Positions 21,520 to 33,760 of a stretch of DNA of 64,000 nt are shown one piece after another. The translations under genes and the position numbers were made by a program. Below the pieces are notes generated by a model that had not been told where the DNA came from, searched no databases, and saw only the letters and a list, made by a program, of their open reading frames with translations. Source of the DNA: Flaccisagitta enflata (lineage: Eukaryota > Chaetognatha > Sagittoidea > Aphragmophora). Position 1 is the stretch's first letter. Each line of letters starts with the position of its first letter. The stretch spans positions 77,624,001 through 77,688,000 of the forward strand of contig OZ231127.1 of assembly GCA_965153355.1 (NCBI GenBank). The letters run 5' to 3'.

Positions 21520-22490
21520 TAACCAGTAATGGCGGCTGTCGCTGTGAGGAAAAAAGTCGTAAGCATTGGTCATTTTTCGCCTAGCCATTGTGAGTCTGTT
21601 TTCAGTCTCTGCTATTTTTTTCTTTTTTGTTAGATCAAATCAAGAGCAATTGTATATATTGATTGCACTGAAAATCAGAGAAAAATAGGACTAAGCCAAT
21701 TAAGCTAGATGAGCGGAAGTATTTAAAAAAATTAAACCAGACAACCAGCTCTGCTTATTGCTATGCTTTCTTGCATGCTCAAATCAAAACATTAACTTAT
21801 TCATCCTATTAAAGATCAAAGAAAAAAAGCAAGATAAATGAGCTGAATGAGCTAAAATATTTGAGAACACCCTCACAGATGAGCCACTTTGCTCACTGAC
21901 ATGCTTTCTTGTATTTGCTTGCTGAAAATTGTATGAAAATATTTTTTCTTTTATTGCATTTGAAATCCAAAAAAGAAGAGACTGAGCTAAGTGAGCTAAA
22001 TAAGCTAAATGCTCAATAGCGCCCTCACAGATGAGCAGCTGTGCTCATAAACATGTTTTCTTGTATTTGCATGCTCAAACTAACACATAGACACTTCTTT
22101 ATTGATCCTATACAAAATTATTAAAAATTGAAAAAAACTCAATTTGAATCTTTCATAATTAAATCTTTAAGAAATCATAAAGCAAAAAATATTTGTCGTA
22201 GAGCATTCTGCTTGGCGTCAAATGAAAGAGATCAAATTTAATTTAATTTAATTTGATTCAAGAGATTTAATTTAATTTGATTTAATTTAAATTAATTCAA
22301 TTCAAGAAATTTAATTTAATTTAATTTAATTCAAGAGATCAAATTTACTTACCCTATCAATTTCGTTTGAGGGACCGATCAGGCGGTCAAAAGCCTGAAC
22401 TTTCCTATAAGAAAATGAAAACCATGTTTTTTTTGAATATGTCAAAAAGTCGAAGACTGACTTCGACTTTTTTCCTGATTAGTCGCGTGC
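21520..22490. repeat. AT-rich repeat related to the F2 interior at 2930-4180
   Basis: Shares GAGGAAAAAAGTCGTAA, GAGCTAAATGAGCTAAA, TGCTCATAAACATG and GAGCATTCTGCTTGGCG in the same order with 2930-4180. It also contains TTTAATTTAATTTGATTCAAG repeats (22232-22335). No F2 head or tail is visible at its ends. Mirror 38775-39740. Confidence 0.65.
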
Positions 22491-22667
22491 TACTTGACTC
22501 TACACCTTGGTCCGTGGGTCCGTCAGTCCGTTTGTCTGTTGGTTACACATTACTTTTTTGGGTTTTTGAGGTCTTTGGCCTCAATGCTACTCGCTTCTTC
22601 TTCAAGTGGCCTTAAATATGGCCCTGTCCATCCACAAGCGACTGGGGTAGCCGTATATCCGGCCTTG
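22491..22667 (-). mobile_element. F1 element, both arms
   Basis: Minus-strand head CAAGGCCGGATATACGGC, motif CAGTCGCTTGTGG, core with GACGGACCCACGGACC, tail AGTCAAGTAGCACGCGACT. The hairpin is imperfect. Mirror 38584-38771. Confidence 0.72.
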
Positions 22668-23955
22668 TTTCACTCGCCAATGCTTCTTTTGTCAGTAGAT
22701 GCCGTGCGTTGTGAATCCAATGTGATATTATTGCTTTGTTCGAATATCACATTTGACTGAAAGAAACAGACAAAGACAGACATTGATTGGCCTATAGAGA
22801 CAGACACAGACAGGCAGACAGAAGAACCTAAGTGTTTTCTCGTATGCTTATTGTCTTTTCTTTTTACTTTTTTCAAACTAAATAAAATTCGTTATCATAC
22901 AACCTTGTGTCCAAATATTCCATTTATTTTAGCCTCAAGTAGGTTCGTAGGCAGTTAGGTTTCGTGGGATGACATTGGAACTAAATGGAAGGCTGGTATT
23001 ACTGAGGCTATTGACAGGCTAGCAGTAGGGAGCATAATTATGAGCCAGAGAGTCGGACTTCAGATATGCATCAGGCACAGATCGCAGAAGGTGCAAAAGC
23101 CAAAATACAAGCTGTTTGTCCCAAATTTGTGGGAGAGCGCAAATTGCTAATTTGTATAAAGTCGCAATTTTCAAAACTATGATAACGAATGCATCGCATT
23201 GCAATGAGGGCATAAGTTTTTATACAGGATAGGGATTAATCTTTTATGTATAAATCAGGAAGCGATAAGGGCGCATGGATTACTTTTTTTGATTCTCATT
23301 TCGGATTTTGCGCAGGAAGCAGACCAATTCCATAAGATTTATCATAATAATTCTGTCTGGCTTACGAGACACGGTATGAGGAAAAGTTAATGTAACTGAA
23401 TTTCTTTTATTTTTGTCTCATTTTCTGGGACCAAGGACCCGGCGAAGGTAGTAATTGCTCGTGCTCTGTTATAACGGTAGTAGAGTTGAAAAGCCAAACC
23501 ATTGTAGGTCCTAGGAATAGTGCGGGTATTCAACTAGTGTTCCACGCCACCCTGCTTCATTTACTGCTTTCTAGATCTATCAAATTCTAAATGATTCTCA
23601 TGGCACAACGTTTAGTTTCTATTTTCTTGCCGTTTGTTTCAACAGATATTATTCAACTCATTTAATCTTCTCCAGTATACAACAAATAAACAAATAACCA
23701 CATTAATATAAGCAATCGATTTTACGGAACATATCCAAGCACAAAATATTTTTGTAAACTGTGTTTAAAATTGGGAGCGCTATTAACGATAACCAATCGC
23801 TTATAAAACAATTTATCCAAAGGAACTCACCAGACATATCCAATAAACTGTACGGATTTATAAATCACCCAAATTAAAGAAAGAAGTGAATTATCTTATT
23901 ATCAAAATTGCGCAACATTTTGTTAAAATAATAACACGAAAAACAAAAACGAAAT
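22668..23955. other. Arm sequence, no gene seen
   Basis: Closely matched to 37300-38580. Short open frames (60-90 codons) show no domain. A GACAGACACAGACAGGCAGACAG run lies near 22798. Confidence 0.5.
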
Positions 23956-24236
23956 TCAATAAGAATTAGAAAAACAACGACCACGACAACAAGAACCAAA
24001 ACAAAACGAAAACGTCACCGTCAACAAAAACAACAATAAAAACAACAACAAAAACAACAACAACAACAAAAGCAACAACAACAAAAACAACAACAACAAC
24101 AAAAACAAAAACAACAAAAACAAAAACAAAAACAAAAACAAAAACAAAAACAAAAACAAAAACAAAAACAAAAACAAAAACAAAAACAACCACAACCACA
24201 ACCACAACCACAACAACAACAACAACAACAATGTCA
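23956..24236. repeat. (AAC)/(AAAAAC) microsatellite
   Basis: AACAAC and AAAAAC hexamer runs; translates to poly-Val/Phe/Leu on the minus strand. Mirror 37015-37295 with different run lengths. Confidence 0.95.
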
Positions 24237-24714
24237 ACTCAACGGAATTACTGCCTCCTCCTAGCTCATAATTTCTGATCAACGTGTTTGATTTACGTCA
24301 AGTACATATCCAAAACACATAAACACTTACTCTCACCAGCGCATTCGTAAATATACACGCATACATGGGCGCACTCACACAGCGCCAATACACGCATACG
24401 CACACACACGCGCGCGCGTAATTAATTTGCGTGTGCGTGCGCGACGTTGTCATGCGCGAGAGAATTAATCACGCCTGAGTCTCTTGAGATAATTTAAAAG
24501 TGAGTGGACAGAAAATCAATCGAGTTTTAATCGGAATTCCGATTTTTGATGAAAAAAGAAAAAGAAATAACAATTGAAAAAAAAGAAAAGAAAAGAAAAG
24601 AAAAAGAAATAGAAATTGAAAAATAAAAATAAAAGAAAACAAACAAAAAACAGAGGTATGATGCACTGCTCCGTATCTCCACCGTGTACTTCAAACTAGG
24701 AGAACTGCCACTTT
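24237..24714. other. Low-complexity arm sequence with alternating purine-pyrimidine run
   Basis: 24395-24450 has CACACACACGCGCGCGCGTA and GCGTGTGCGTGCGCG, a pattern that can adopt Z-DNA. 24540-24650 is A-rich with AAAAGAAAAG repeats. Matched at 36560-37015. Confidence 0.6.
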
Positions 24715-25255
24715 TATGACGGTTTCTGGTGGTCCAGCCCATGTGTAATCCATGGCAAATGAGTGCAAAAAAATTCCCAGAGCGCTTTTTTGATATTCAC
24801 ATTTTTTACCTTCATGAAGTACAGGTCATTGAATTTTCCCATTTTTTTGACAATCAACCTTGTTTTGCTTGTAACTTTTAAATGAATCAGGCTAAAAATA
24901 CTTGAATTGGTCCCATTTAAAGATCTTTTCAAGATCTTTCCACCTGTCACCAATTTTTTGTAAATCCGTCCAAAAATAACTGAGATATAACCTGTCAAAC
25001 ATGAGCAATTTCATGGGGATTTTGGACAATTTTCAAGGTTATGGAATTTTTCCTATTTTTGGGACAATTTACTTGTTTTGCTTGTAACTTTTAAACGAAT
25101 CAAGCTAGAAATGCCAGATTGGTCCCATTTTAAAGATTTTTTGAAGCTCTTTCAAACCGTCACAAATTTTTTTATGAATCCGTTAAAAAATGACTTAGTT
25201 ATGACTTGTCAAACACGAGCAATTTCATAGTGATCTGGAGCAATTTTCCCACCAC
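24715..25255. repeat. Two to three copies of a unit of about 200 bp
   Basis: Units share GCTTGTAACTTTTAAA, GGTCCCATTTTAAAGATTTT, CGTCACAAATTTTT and CTTGTCAAACACGAGCAATT (24850-25020, 25060-25250). The palindrome spacer 30540-30707 is another copy in reverse orientation, and the right arm carries them at 36000-36530. Confidence 0.75.
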
Positions 25256-26120
25256 CTTTTTTGCAGTCTGATTTCGACTTTAGATACCTCCTTGGCTCCT
25301 CACATCTGTATAGGAGCTGTTATGCGTATGTCATACCATTTTTTGGTCTGTCAGTATGTCTGTTGGCCTTTCAATCTGTGACCCTTGTCATGTGTAAAGA
25401 CTCAAGGCCTTGATTATGGCCTCACAGCTCTCACTGTATGGATCCGAGCCTTAAGACAAGGGCTTCAGGATTGAAATCTGGTCTTAAGGCAAAATCTTTG
25501 TAAGTGGGTGGAAGCAGGGCAGGGGATTAGGCCTCGAGGCTGGGGTTTGGGCACAGAGGCTGGGATTTAAGCCTAGAGGCTGGAGTTTTGGCATAAAGAC
25601 TGGGGTTTGGGCCTCCAGGCTGAGGTATAGGCCTCATGGCTGGGGTTTGGGCTTCAAGGCTGACATTAGGGCCTTGAGGCTGAGATTTAGGCCTCCAGGC
25701 TGATATTTGGGCCTCAAGGCTGAGATTTGGGCCTGAAGACTGAGATTTCAGCTCTAAGGCTAGGATTTGGGGGTGGACGTATGGAGGAGAAGGGGGAGGA
25801 GAAAATTCTATTTTTTATAGCTTATATAGGGGGTGCTATTTATTCCATCGCCATACCGGGTACTACCTAGGAAATAAATATATGGACAGTTGGAAAAAAG
25901 TTAGCCTTTTCACTTACTAAAAGAAGTCAATGCCCAAATGAAAAAAATTTTAGTCATTATGTGGTATTTTGATCTATCAAGTGCTTCTGTTTCAACTTTC
26001 CATGGGATTGGTCAATGATTTTTCAATCTGAATCAGTAAAGCCTTTGCTTCTCAAAAAGCAACAAAAAATCATTGAATCACTTTTGTTTTCTTTTATCAT
26101 CAGATAATTTCAGAGCATTA
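25256..26120 (+). repeat. Block R1 of the nested inverted repeat
   Basis: Starts CCACCACCTTTTTTGCAGTC. It runs through an array of about 21-bp GGCTGGGGTTTGGGCCTC units (25510-25770), GGGTGGACGTATGGAGGAG and CTAGGAAATAAATATATGGAC, and ends near GAGCATTATGTG. It is reverse-complementary to R2 (29650-30539) in the same arm, and equivalent to R3 (30708-31600) and R4 (35125-36015). Confidence 0.8.
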
Positions 26121-26577
26121 TGTGTTAAAAAATGACTTAGTTATGACTTGTCAAACACGAGCAATTTCATAGTGATCTGGAGCAATTTTCCCACCACCTT
26201 TTTGCAGTCTGATTTCGACTTTAGATACCTCCTTGGCTCCTCACATCTGTATAAGAGCTGTTATGTGTATGTCAGTCCAACTGTCAGTCTGTCAGTCTGT
26301 CAGTCTGTCTGTTGGCCTTTCAATCTGTGACCCTTATGTTTAAGGCATTGATTATGGCCTCACTGTAAGGATATGAGCCTAAAGACACAGGCTTCAGGAT
26401 TGAAATCTGGTCTTTAAGCAAAATCTTTGTAAATAAGAGGAAGCATTATATCATATTAAAACTGAAAAAAATCTATAGGCTTTATGGGGTTTGAGGTTTA
26501 ATCTCCTATTCTTTGATATACTCTTAGTTTCCACAAAATCAAGGCTAAGACGCGATAGCAGTCCAAAGGTAGTAAGA
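26121..26577. repeat. Partial second copy of the R1 start
   Basis: 26125-26440 repeats the start of R1 (GACTTAGTTATGACTTGTC, CCACCACCTTTTTGCAGTC, ATACCTCCTTGGCTCCTC) but lacks the 21-bp array. Matched at 34790-35125. Confidence 0.65.
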
Positions 26578-27120
26578 GGTCAGCGGTACCAGTGCTCTGC
26601 TTGAGTGGTATGTGATTTAGGTTGAGGAGGAGCAGGTCAGTGGCCTCATAAAGGAGACAAGTCCTTTAGAACACGGGGAATCTGTCCATCCATCTGTCTG
26701 TCCCTCTATCTGCCTTTCTTCTATCCAGGATGCCCTCATTTTCCCCCTAATTTCATCCATTCTTTTTGGGCAGCAGCCCTGGAGGGGCATATGACCTATG
26801 AGGGCAGGGCGATTCTTTTCCAGTCTTATGTTCCCCCCCCCCGCCCTAAATCCATCCTCTAAGATCCTAAATCAGGCCTCCCAGATCCTATTGCAGGCCT
26901 CCCAGACCCCAAATAAGGCCTTCCAGACCTTAAATTAGACCTCCCAGACCCCAAATCAGGACTCAAGGACCTCATATCAGGCCTCCCAGACCCCAAATCA
27001 GGCCTCAGATCCCAAATTAGGCCTCCCAGAGCTCATATCAGGCCTCTCTGAGCCTGAATCCAGCCATTCAACCTCAGATTGAGCCTCCTAGATCCCAAAT
27101 CAGGCCTTAACACCCTGAGC
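26578..27120. mobile_element. F2 fragments with 25-28-bp repeats
   Basis: An F2 head (GGTCAGCGGTACC, 26579) runs into GACAAGTCCTTTAGAACACGG. At 26765 an opposite F2 end appears (TTTTTGGGCAGCAGCCC) followed by about 11 units of CAGACCCCAAATCAGGCCTCC (26855-27100). The arrangement suggests one element inserted into another. Mirror 34080-34680, where the GGGACAGACAGATGGATGG piece is duplicated. Confidence 0.55.
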
Positions 27121-27246
27121 AGGAAATTTGGCACAAGTCCAATAAAACAATTGATAACTGTTCAAAATAGATAAAATCTGTCCAAAATATGGCTGGAATG
27201 CAAAAATATTGTTATTATAAATACGTAAGAGTCAATAGTCGCAAAA

Positions 27247-27547
27247 GCGTTAGATGGTCAGCGGTACCCGTGCCCTGCCTAAGTAGGTTGTGGTTGAAGT
27301 TGAGGGGGGAGCAAGGCAGCAGCCCCAAAGGGGTCGATGACCTATGCTTTCACATCTATGGGGGATTTTCTCCTTCTCCTTCTCCTCCTCCTCCGTCCCT
27401 CCCCCTTCAAATCCTCAAGACTGGAATTTGGGCCTCGAGACTGGGATTTGAGGGGGGGGGGGACGTAGGAGAAGGAGAAGGAGGAGAGAATTCCCCATAT
27501 GTATGGAAGCATGGGTCATCGACCCAGAAAATTCCGTTGCCCAAAAA
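27247..27547 (+). mobile_element. Short F2 element
   Basis: Head GGTCAGCGGTACCCG, subterminal GGCAGCAGCCCCAAAGGGG, two 21-bp units, CTTCTCCTTCTCCTCCTCC and its near complement GGAGAAGGAGAAGGAGG, tail GTCATCGACCC...GTTGCCC then A5. In the right arm (33760-33962) the tail is lost and CAATATTTTTGCATTCCAGC is present on both sides. Confidence 0.6.
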
Positions 27548-28544
27548 GCAGTAAATATCAATTTATTTGAATGTCAAAAAGGGTCTATAAGTCATAGATT
27601 TAGCGATTTTGTCTTTGATCAAGCAAATAGATGATAACTTGTCAGTCAATTTTGCAGATTTTGGCGTGGATCCGGTGCTGCACAGCATTGAGGGACTCAA
27701 CTTATTAACCCCCTGCATACACTGCTTGCTTCAGACCACCCCAGTAGTTCTAAAATGGCCTAAAGTATAAGTGTTTCCCTTCATCAAATTTTGCCGATGG
27801 CTCTCCATCAAAATCTAACACGCATTTCTTCATTTGAAGCTTTCTATGGCAGAGAGTGGTCGCATGACTGATCAACGGCGCATTCTTACGTCAAGTAGAG
27901 CTAGTCAGGAGGTTATGTTTCAAATTTCAACACACTGGGCCATCTAGAAATATCATTTTTGTGTCAATACATTTGTGCCAAATTTCCTGCACAGGGTGTT
28001 ACTTTTAACCTCTCAGACCCTAAATTAGGCCTCTCAGATCCTAAATCAGGCCTCCTTGACTCCAAATCAGGCATCTCTGATCCTAAATCAGGCCTCTCAG
28101 ACCTCAAATCAAGTCTCCCAGACCCTCAATCAGTTCCCAAGGCACGCATCTTTTACCAACCAAGCCTACCAAACCCTAAATCAAAATTATCAGACCTCAG
28201 AATCTCAGGCCTCTTAGGACATGATAAGAAAAATCGCCCCGTGTGGAATCATAGGTCATCTGCCTCCCCAGGGCTAAGGTCCCATTACCTCAACACATCA
28301 AAATCAAATAAAGTCAAGGAGGCATTGGGTACCGATGACCATGATGACGCCTGAGCAACCTGTTCTTAATCAAATCTATATGTCCGACTTTTGAGCTTAG
28401 ATCAAAGGCACAATGTGCCATATGTGCCCCTGTTTCAGCCATCCTGGGCAGAATCAATGGACAGAAAGTTCCCCTATTCTCTACAGGATTTTATCTCCTT
28501 CTGGGCCACTGCCCAAAAACAAAGGTCTTGTGTTTTACAGGCTG
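27548..28544. other. Arm sequence with an array of CTCAGACCTCAAATCAGGC units
   Basis: 28010-28215 holds about nine units of 20-23 bp. The 131-codon plus-strand open frame (27959-28354, LSDPKSGLSD repeats) and its right-arm counterpart 33038-33292 are produced by these units. 27700-27960 matches 33295-33540 with many differences. No gene supported. Confidence 0.5.
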
Positions 28545-29205
28545 CCCAAAAAGAATGAGTACACACGCCCAGCGCATGATGGTCATTAGTCCCATTGACC
28601 ATTGCCCGTAAAAGGAAAGGTACTATCTTCAGGAAATTCCCATGATTTTGAAGATTTCCAAATTATCTTTCATTCTAGACCAATCCCAGATCTGTATCTT
28701 TAACGGTTTAGGAGCTAGAGCTCTTTGAAGTAAGACACCATTTTGCTGAATTGCATCTTTTTCAAAGGGACTGCAAAAGCAAATTTGGCAACATTCTTAT
28801 TCAAACTAACGCCATTTCCAAACGAAAAAAGATAGAGATACCAGATTGGCGCAATGAAAGAGTTTTTCAAGGGCTTCAAAATGGTCTAAGATTTTAGTAA
28901 GTTTTTTGGATTTTCAATGGCGCAATCAGTCATTCAAAAGTGCGTCTTTTTTTTAAATTCATATAGTACAGGCTGCCCAAGAAGAATGAGTACACACGCC
29001 CAGCGCATGATGGTCATTAGTCCCATTGACCATTGCCCGTAAAAGGAAAGGTACTATCTTCAGGAAATTCCCAGATCCCTAGATTGGCACAACTTTACTG
29101 TCAAAACTCCATGAAAACTTGAACAATTTAAGTCTTTCAGCTTATGGGAAGCAGCCCCGGAGGGGTCGATGACCTATGCTTTCACACATATAGGGAATTC
29201 CCGTT
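28545..29205. repeat. Direct repeat of about 105 bp flanking a 320-bp segment
   Basis: GGCTGCCCAAAAAGAATGAG through TCAGGAAATTCCC occurs at 28545-28650 and again at 28972-29075. Between them lies sequence that differs strongly from the right arm. 29150-29205 is an F2-like end (GCAGCCCCGGAGGGG). Mirror 32040-32720. Confidence 0.7.
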
Positions 29206-29649
29206 ACGCCACCAAATAGCGCTGATTCTACAGCAAAGGAATCCAAGGCAAAGGAATTCATGGAGAAGGAATCCATGGCGATACCAAGTAAATGGCGATG
29301 TACTATCTAGGAAATAAATATACGGACACCTAACCATGACTATAGCAGCTAAACTTCAGTATCTATCAAAACAATGAAAGCAGATCAACAAACTATGACA
29401 AAAAATCTTCCATTCAAGATCAAGCAGAGCATAGTAGCTCAATCTGTTTGCAAATAACTGCGTTTTTCAAAAAAAAACTGCTGTCATTTACCAAAATCTA
29501 GTTCAGAGGTTTTCTGTTCAAACCTATAAAGGACAACCTGCATTGAAAGAGCTCTCATATCTGAATGGATTGAGCAAAATCATTTTGCTTGGTCTCAATA
29601 GATCACATCTTTGACAATATTTTTGTTGAAAAAATTGACGACTGCAGTC
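29206..29649. other. Arm sequence near the apex, no gene seen
   Basis: AAGGAATCCATGG-type short repeats (29240-29290). Matched without indel at about 31600-32040. Confidence 0.5.
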
Positions 29650-30539
29650 TCACATAATGCTCTGAAATTATCTGATGATAAAAGAAAACAAAAGTGATTC
29701 TGAATGATTTTTGTTGCTTTTTGAGAAGCAAAGGCTTTAGTGATTCAGATTGAAAAATCATTGACTAATCCCATGGAAAGTTGAAACAGAAGCACTTGAT
29801 AGATCAAAATACCACATAATGACTAAAATTTTTTTTCATTTGGGCATTGACTTCTTTTAGTAAGTGAAAAGGCTAACTTTTTTCCAACTGTCCATATATT
29901 TATTTCCTAGGTAGTACCCGGTATGGCGATGGAATAAATAGCACCCCCTATATAAGCTATATAAAAAATAGAATTTTCTCCTCCCCCTTCTCCTCCATAC
30001 GTCCACCCCCAACTCCTAGCCTTAGAGCTGAAATCTCAGTCTTCAGGCCCAAATCTCAGCCTTGAGGCCCAAATATCAGCCTGGAGGACTAAATCTCAGC
30101 CTCAAGGCCCTAATGTCAGCCTTGAAGCCCAAACCCCAGCCTTGAGGCCTATACCTCAGCCTGGAGGCCCAAACCCCAGTCTTTATGCCAAAACTCCAGC
30201 CTCTAGGCTTAAATCCCAGCCTCTGTGCCCAAACCCCAGCCTCGAGGCCTAATCCCCTGCCCTGCTTCCTCCCACTTACAAAGATTTTGCCTTAAGACCA
30301 GATTTCAATCCTGAAGCCTTTGTCTTAAGGCTCGGATCCATACAGTGAGGGCTGTGAGGCCATAATCAAGGCCTTGAGTCTTAAAACATGACTAGGGTTT
30401 CAGATTGAAAGGCCAACAGACAGACTGACAGACCAACAAATGGTATGACATACACATAACAGCTCCTTTACAGATGTGAGGACCCAAGGAGGTATCTAAA
30501 GTCAAAATCAGACTGCAAAAAAGGTGGTGGGAAAATCGC
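29650..30539 (-). repeat. Block R2, inner end of the left arm
   Basis: Reverse-complement of R1 with its 21-bp array at 29995-30250. Ends GGTGGTGGGAAAATCGC at the apex spacer. Together with R3 it forms the centre of the palindrome. Confidence 0.85.
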
Positions 30540-30707
30540 TCAAGATCACCATGAAATTGCTCGTGTTTGACAAGTCATATCTCAGCCATTTTTTAACGGA
30601 TTCACAAAAAATTTGTGACAGTTTGAAAGAGCTTCAAAAATTCTTTAAAATGGGACTGATCTGGCATATGTAGCTTAATCCGTTCAAAAGTTATGAGCAA
30701 ATCAAGG
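30540..30707. other. Apex spacer of the giant palindrome (168 bp)
   Basis: It is the only single-copy part of the palindrome axis. It matches one unit of the 200-bp family at 24715-25255 and 36000-36230. GGTGGTGGGAAAATCGC (ending 30539) faces GCGATTTTCCCACCACC (from 30708). Confidence 0.85.
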
Positions 30708-31600
30708 GCGATTTTCCCACCACCTTTTTTGCAGTCTGATTTTGACTTTAGATACCTCCTTGGGTCCTCACATCTGTAAAGGAGCTGTTATGTGTATGTC
30801 ATACCATTTGTTGGTCTGTCAGTCTGTCTGTTGGCCTTTCAATCTGTGACCCTTGTCATGTGTAAAGACTCAAGGCCTTGATTATGGCCTCACAGCCCTC
30901 ACTGTACGGATCCAAGCCTTAAGACACGGGCTTCTGGATTGAAATCTGGTCTTAAGGCAAAATCTTTGTAAGTGGGAGGAAGCAGGGCAGGGGATTAGGC
31001 CTCGAGGCTGGGGTTTGGGCACAGAGGCTGGGATTTAAGCCTAGAGGCTGGAGTTTTGGCATAAAGACTGGGGTTTGGGCCTCTAGGCTGAGGTATAGGC
31101 CTCAAGGCTGGGGTTTGGGCTTCAAGGCTGACATTAGGGCCTTGAGGCTGAGATTTAGTCCTCCAGGCTGATATTTGGGCCTCCAGGCTGAGATTTGGGC
31201 CTGAAGACTGAGATTTCAGCTCTAAGGCTAGGATTTGGGGGTGGACGTATGGAGGAGAAGGGGAAGGAGAAAATTCTATTTTTTATAGCTTATATAGGGG
31301 GTGCTATTTATTCCATCGCCATACGGGTACTACCTAGGAAATAAATATATGGACAGTTGGAAAAAAGTTAGCCTTTTCACTTACTAAAAGAAGTCAATGT
31401 CCAAATGAAAAAAATTTTAGTCATTATGTGGTATTTTGATCTATCAAGTGCTTCTGTTTCAACTTTCCATGGGATTAGTCAATGATTTTTCAATCTGAAT
31501 CACTAAAGCCTTTGCTTCTCAAAAAGCAACAAAAAATCATTGAATCACTTTTGTTTTCTTTTATCATCAGATAATTTCAGAGCATTATGTGAGACTGCAG
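30708..31600 (+). repeat. Block R3, inner end of the right arm
   Basis: Starts GCGATTTTCCCACCACC; mirror of R2, with its 21-bp array at 30985-31240. Confidence 0.85.
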
Positions 31601-32039
31601 TCGTCAATTTTTTCAACAAAAATATTGTCAAAGATGTGATCTATTGAGACCAAGCAAAATAATTTTGCTCAATCCATTCAGATATGAGAGCTCTTTCAAT
31701 GCAGGTTGTCCTTTATAGGTTTGAACAGAAAACCTCTGAACTAGATTTTGGTAAATGACAGCAGTTTTTTTTTTGAAAAACGCAGTTATTTGCAAACAGA
31801 TTGAGCTACTATGCTCTGCTTGATCTTGAATGGAAGATTTTTTGTCATAGTTTGTTGATCTGCTTTCATTGTTTTGATAGATACTGAAGTTTAGCTGCTA
31901 TAGTCATGGTTAGGTGTCCGTATATTTATTTCCTAGATAGTACATCGCCATTTACTTGGTATCGCCATGGATTCCTTCGCCATGAATTCCTTTGCCTTGG
32001 ATTCCTTTGCTGTAGAATCAGCGCTATTTGGTGGCGTAA

Positions 32040-32722
32040 CGGGAATTCCCTATATGTGTGAAAGCATAGGTCATCGACCCCTCCGGGGCTGCTTCCCATA
32101 AGCTGAAAGACTTAAATTGTTCAAGTTTTCATGGAGTTTTGACAGTAAAGTTGTGCCAATCTAGGGATCTGGGAATTTCCTGAAGATAGTACCTTTCCTT
32201 TTACGGGCAATGGTCAATGGGACTAATGACCATCATGCGCTGGGCGTGTGTACTCATTCTTCTTGGGCAGCCTGTACTATATGAATTTAAAAAAAAGACG
32301 CACTTTTGAATGATTGATTGCGCCATTGAAAATCGAAAAAAGCTAATTAAAATCTTAGAACATTTTGAAGCGCTGGAAAAATTCTTGCGTTTGGCGCTTA
32401 TCTGGTATCTCTATCTGTTTTCGTTTGGAAATGGCGTTAGTTTGAATAAGAATGTTGACTGGTACGGCCTGGTCCCTTTGAAAAGGAAGTCCCTATATGT
32501 GTGAAAGCATAGGTCATCGACCCCTCCGGGGCTGCTTCCCAAAAGCTGAAAGACTTAAATTGTTCAAGTTTTCATGGAGTTTTGACAGTAAAGTTGTGCC
32601 AATCTAGGGATCTTGGAATTTCCTGAAGATAGTACCTTTCCTTTTACGGGCAATGGTCAATGGGACTAATGACCATCATGCGCTGGGCGTGTGTACTCAT
32701 TCTTTTTGGGCAGCCTGTAAAA
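32040..32722. repeat. Duplicated F2-end segment, right arm
   Basis: A unit of about 240 bp from CCCTATATGTGTGAAAGCATAGG to GCGTGTGTACTCATTC occurs at 32048-32262 and 32489-32703. The left arm has the full unit only once (28972-29205) and a shorter copy at 28545-28650. The 64-codon open frame between (32310-32504) is not recognised. Confidence 0.65.
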
Positions 32723-32999
32723 CACAAGACCTTTGTTTTTGGGCAGTGGCCCAGAAGGAGATAAAATCCTGTAGAGAATAGGGGAACTTTCTGTCCATTG
32801 ATTCTGCCCAGGATGGCTGAAACAGGGGCACATATGGCACATTGTGCCTTTGATCTAAGCTCAAAAGTCGGACATATAGATTTGATTAAGAACAGGTTGC
32901 TCAGGCGTCATCATGGTCATCGGTACCCAATGCCTCCTTGACTTTATTTGATTTTGATGTGTTGAGGTAATGGGACCTTAGCCCTGGGGAGGCAGATGA

Positions 33000-33760
33000 C
33001 CTATGATTCCACACGGGGCGATTTTTCTTATCATGTCCTAAGAGGCCTGAGATTCTGAGGTCTGATAATTTTGATTTAGGGTTTGGTAGGCTTGGTAAAA
33101 GATGCGTGCCTTGGGAACTGATTGAGGGTCTGGGAGACTTGATTTGAGGTCTGAGAGGCCTGATTTAGGATCTGAGATGCCTGATTTGGAGTCTGAGAGG
33201 CCTGATTTAGGATCTGAGAGGCCTAATTTAGGGTCTGAGAGGTTAAAAGTAACACCCTGTGCAGGAAATTTGGCACAAATGTATTGACACAAAAATGATA
33301 TTTCTAGATGGCCCAGTGTGTTGAAATTTGAAACATAACCTCCGGACTAGCTCTACTGGACGTAAAAATGTGCCGTTGATCAGTCCTGCGACCACTCTCT
33401 GCCATAGAAAGCTTCAAACTAAAAATGCGGTGTTAGATTTTGATGGGGTTTTACCGGCAAAATTTGATGAAGGGAAACACTTATACTTGAGGCCATTTTA
33501 GAACTACTGGGGTGGTCTGAGGCAAGCCGTGCATGCAGGGGGACTAAGTTGGGTCCCTCAATGCTGTGCAGCACCTGATCCACGCCAAAATCTACCCAAA
33601 ATTATTTGACAGTTATCATCTATCTTTTTGTGATCAAAAAGACAAAATCGTCAAATCTAAACATAGACCCTATTTGACATTCAAATAAATTGGTGTTGAC
33701 TGCTTTTTGACTCGTACGTAGTCGTGATAACAATATTTTTGCATTCCAGCACTATTTTGG
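33000..33760. other. Mirror of 27548-28330, no gene seen
   Basis: Units CTGATTTAGGATCTGAGAGGC (33050-33245), then unique-looking sequence matched to 27560-27960 with many substitutions. Confidence 0.5.

Noticed and set aside
23956-24236. Coding poly-Leu/Phe membrane segment
   Set aside because: AAAAAC repeat only; run lengths differ between arms without regard to frame.
27959-28354. 131-codon frame with LSDPKSGLSD repeats as a secreted repeat protein
   Set aside because: The units are the F2-type array CTCAGACCTCAAATCAGGC; the right-arm copy is shortened and shifted, and no start context or exon structure is visible.
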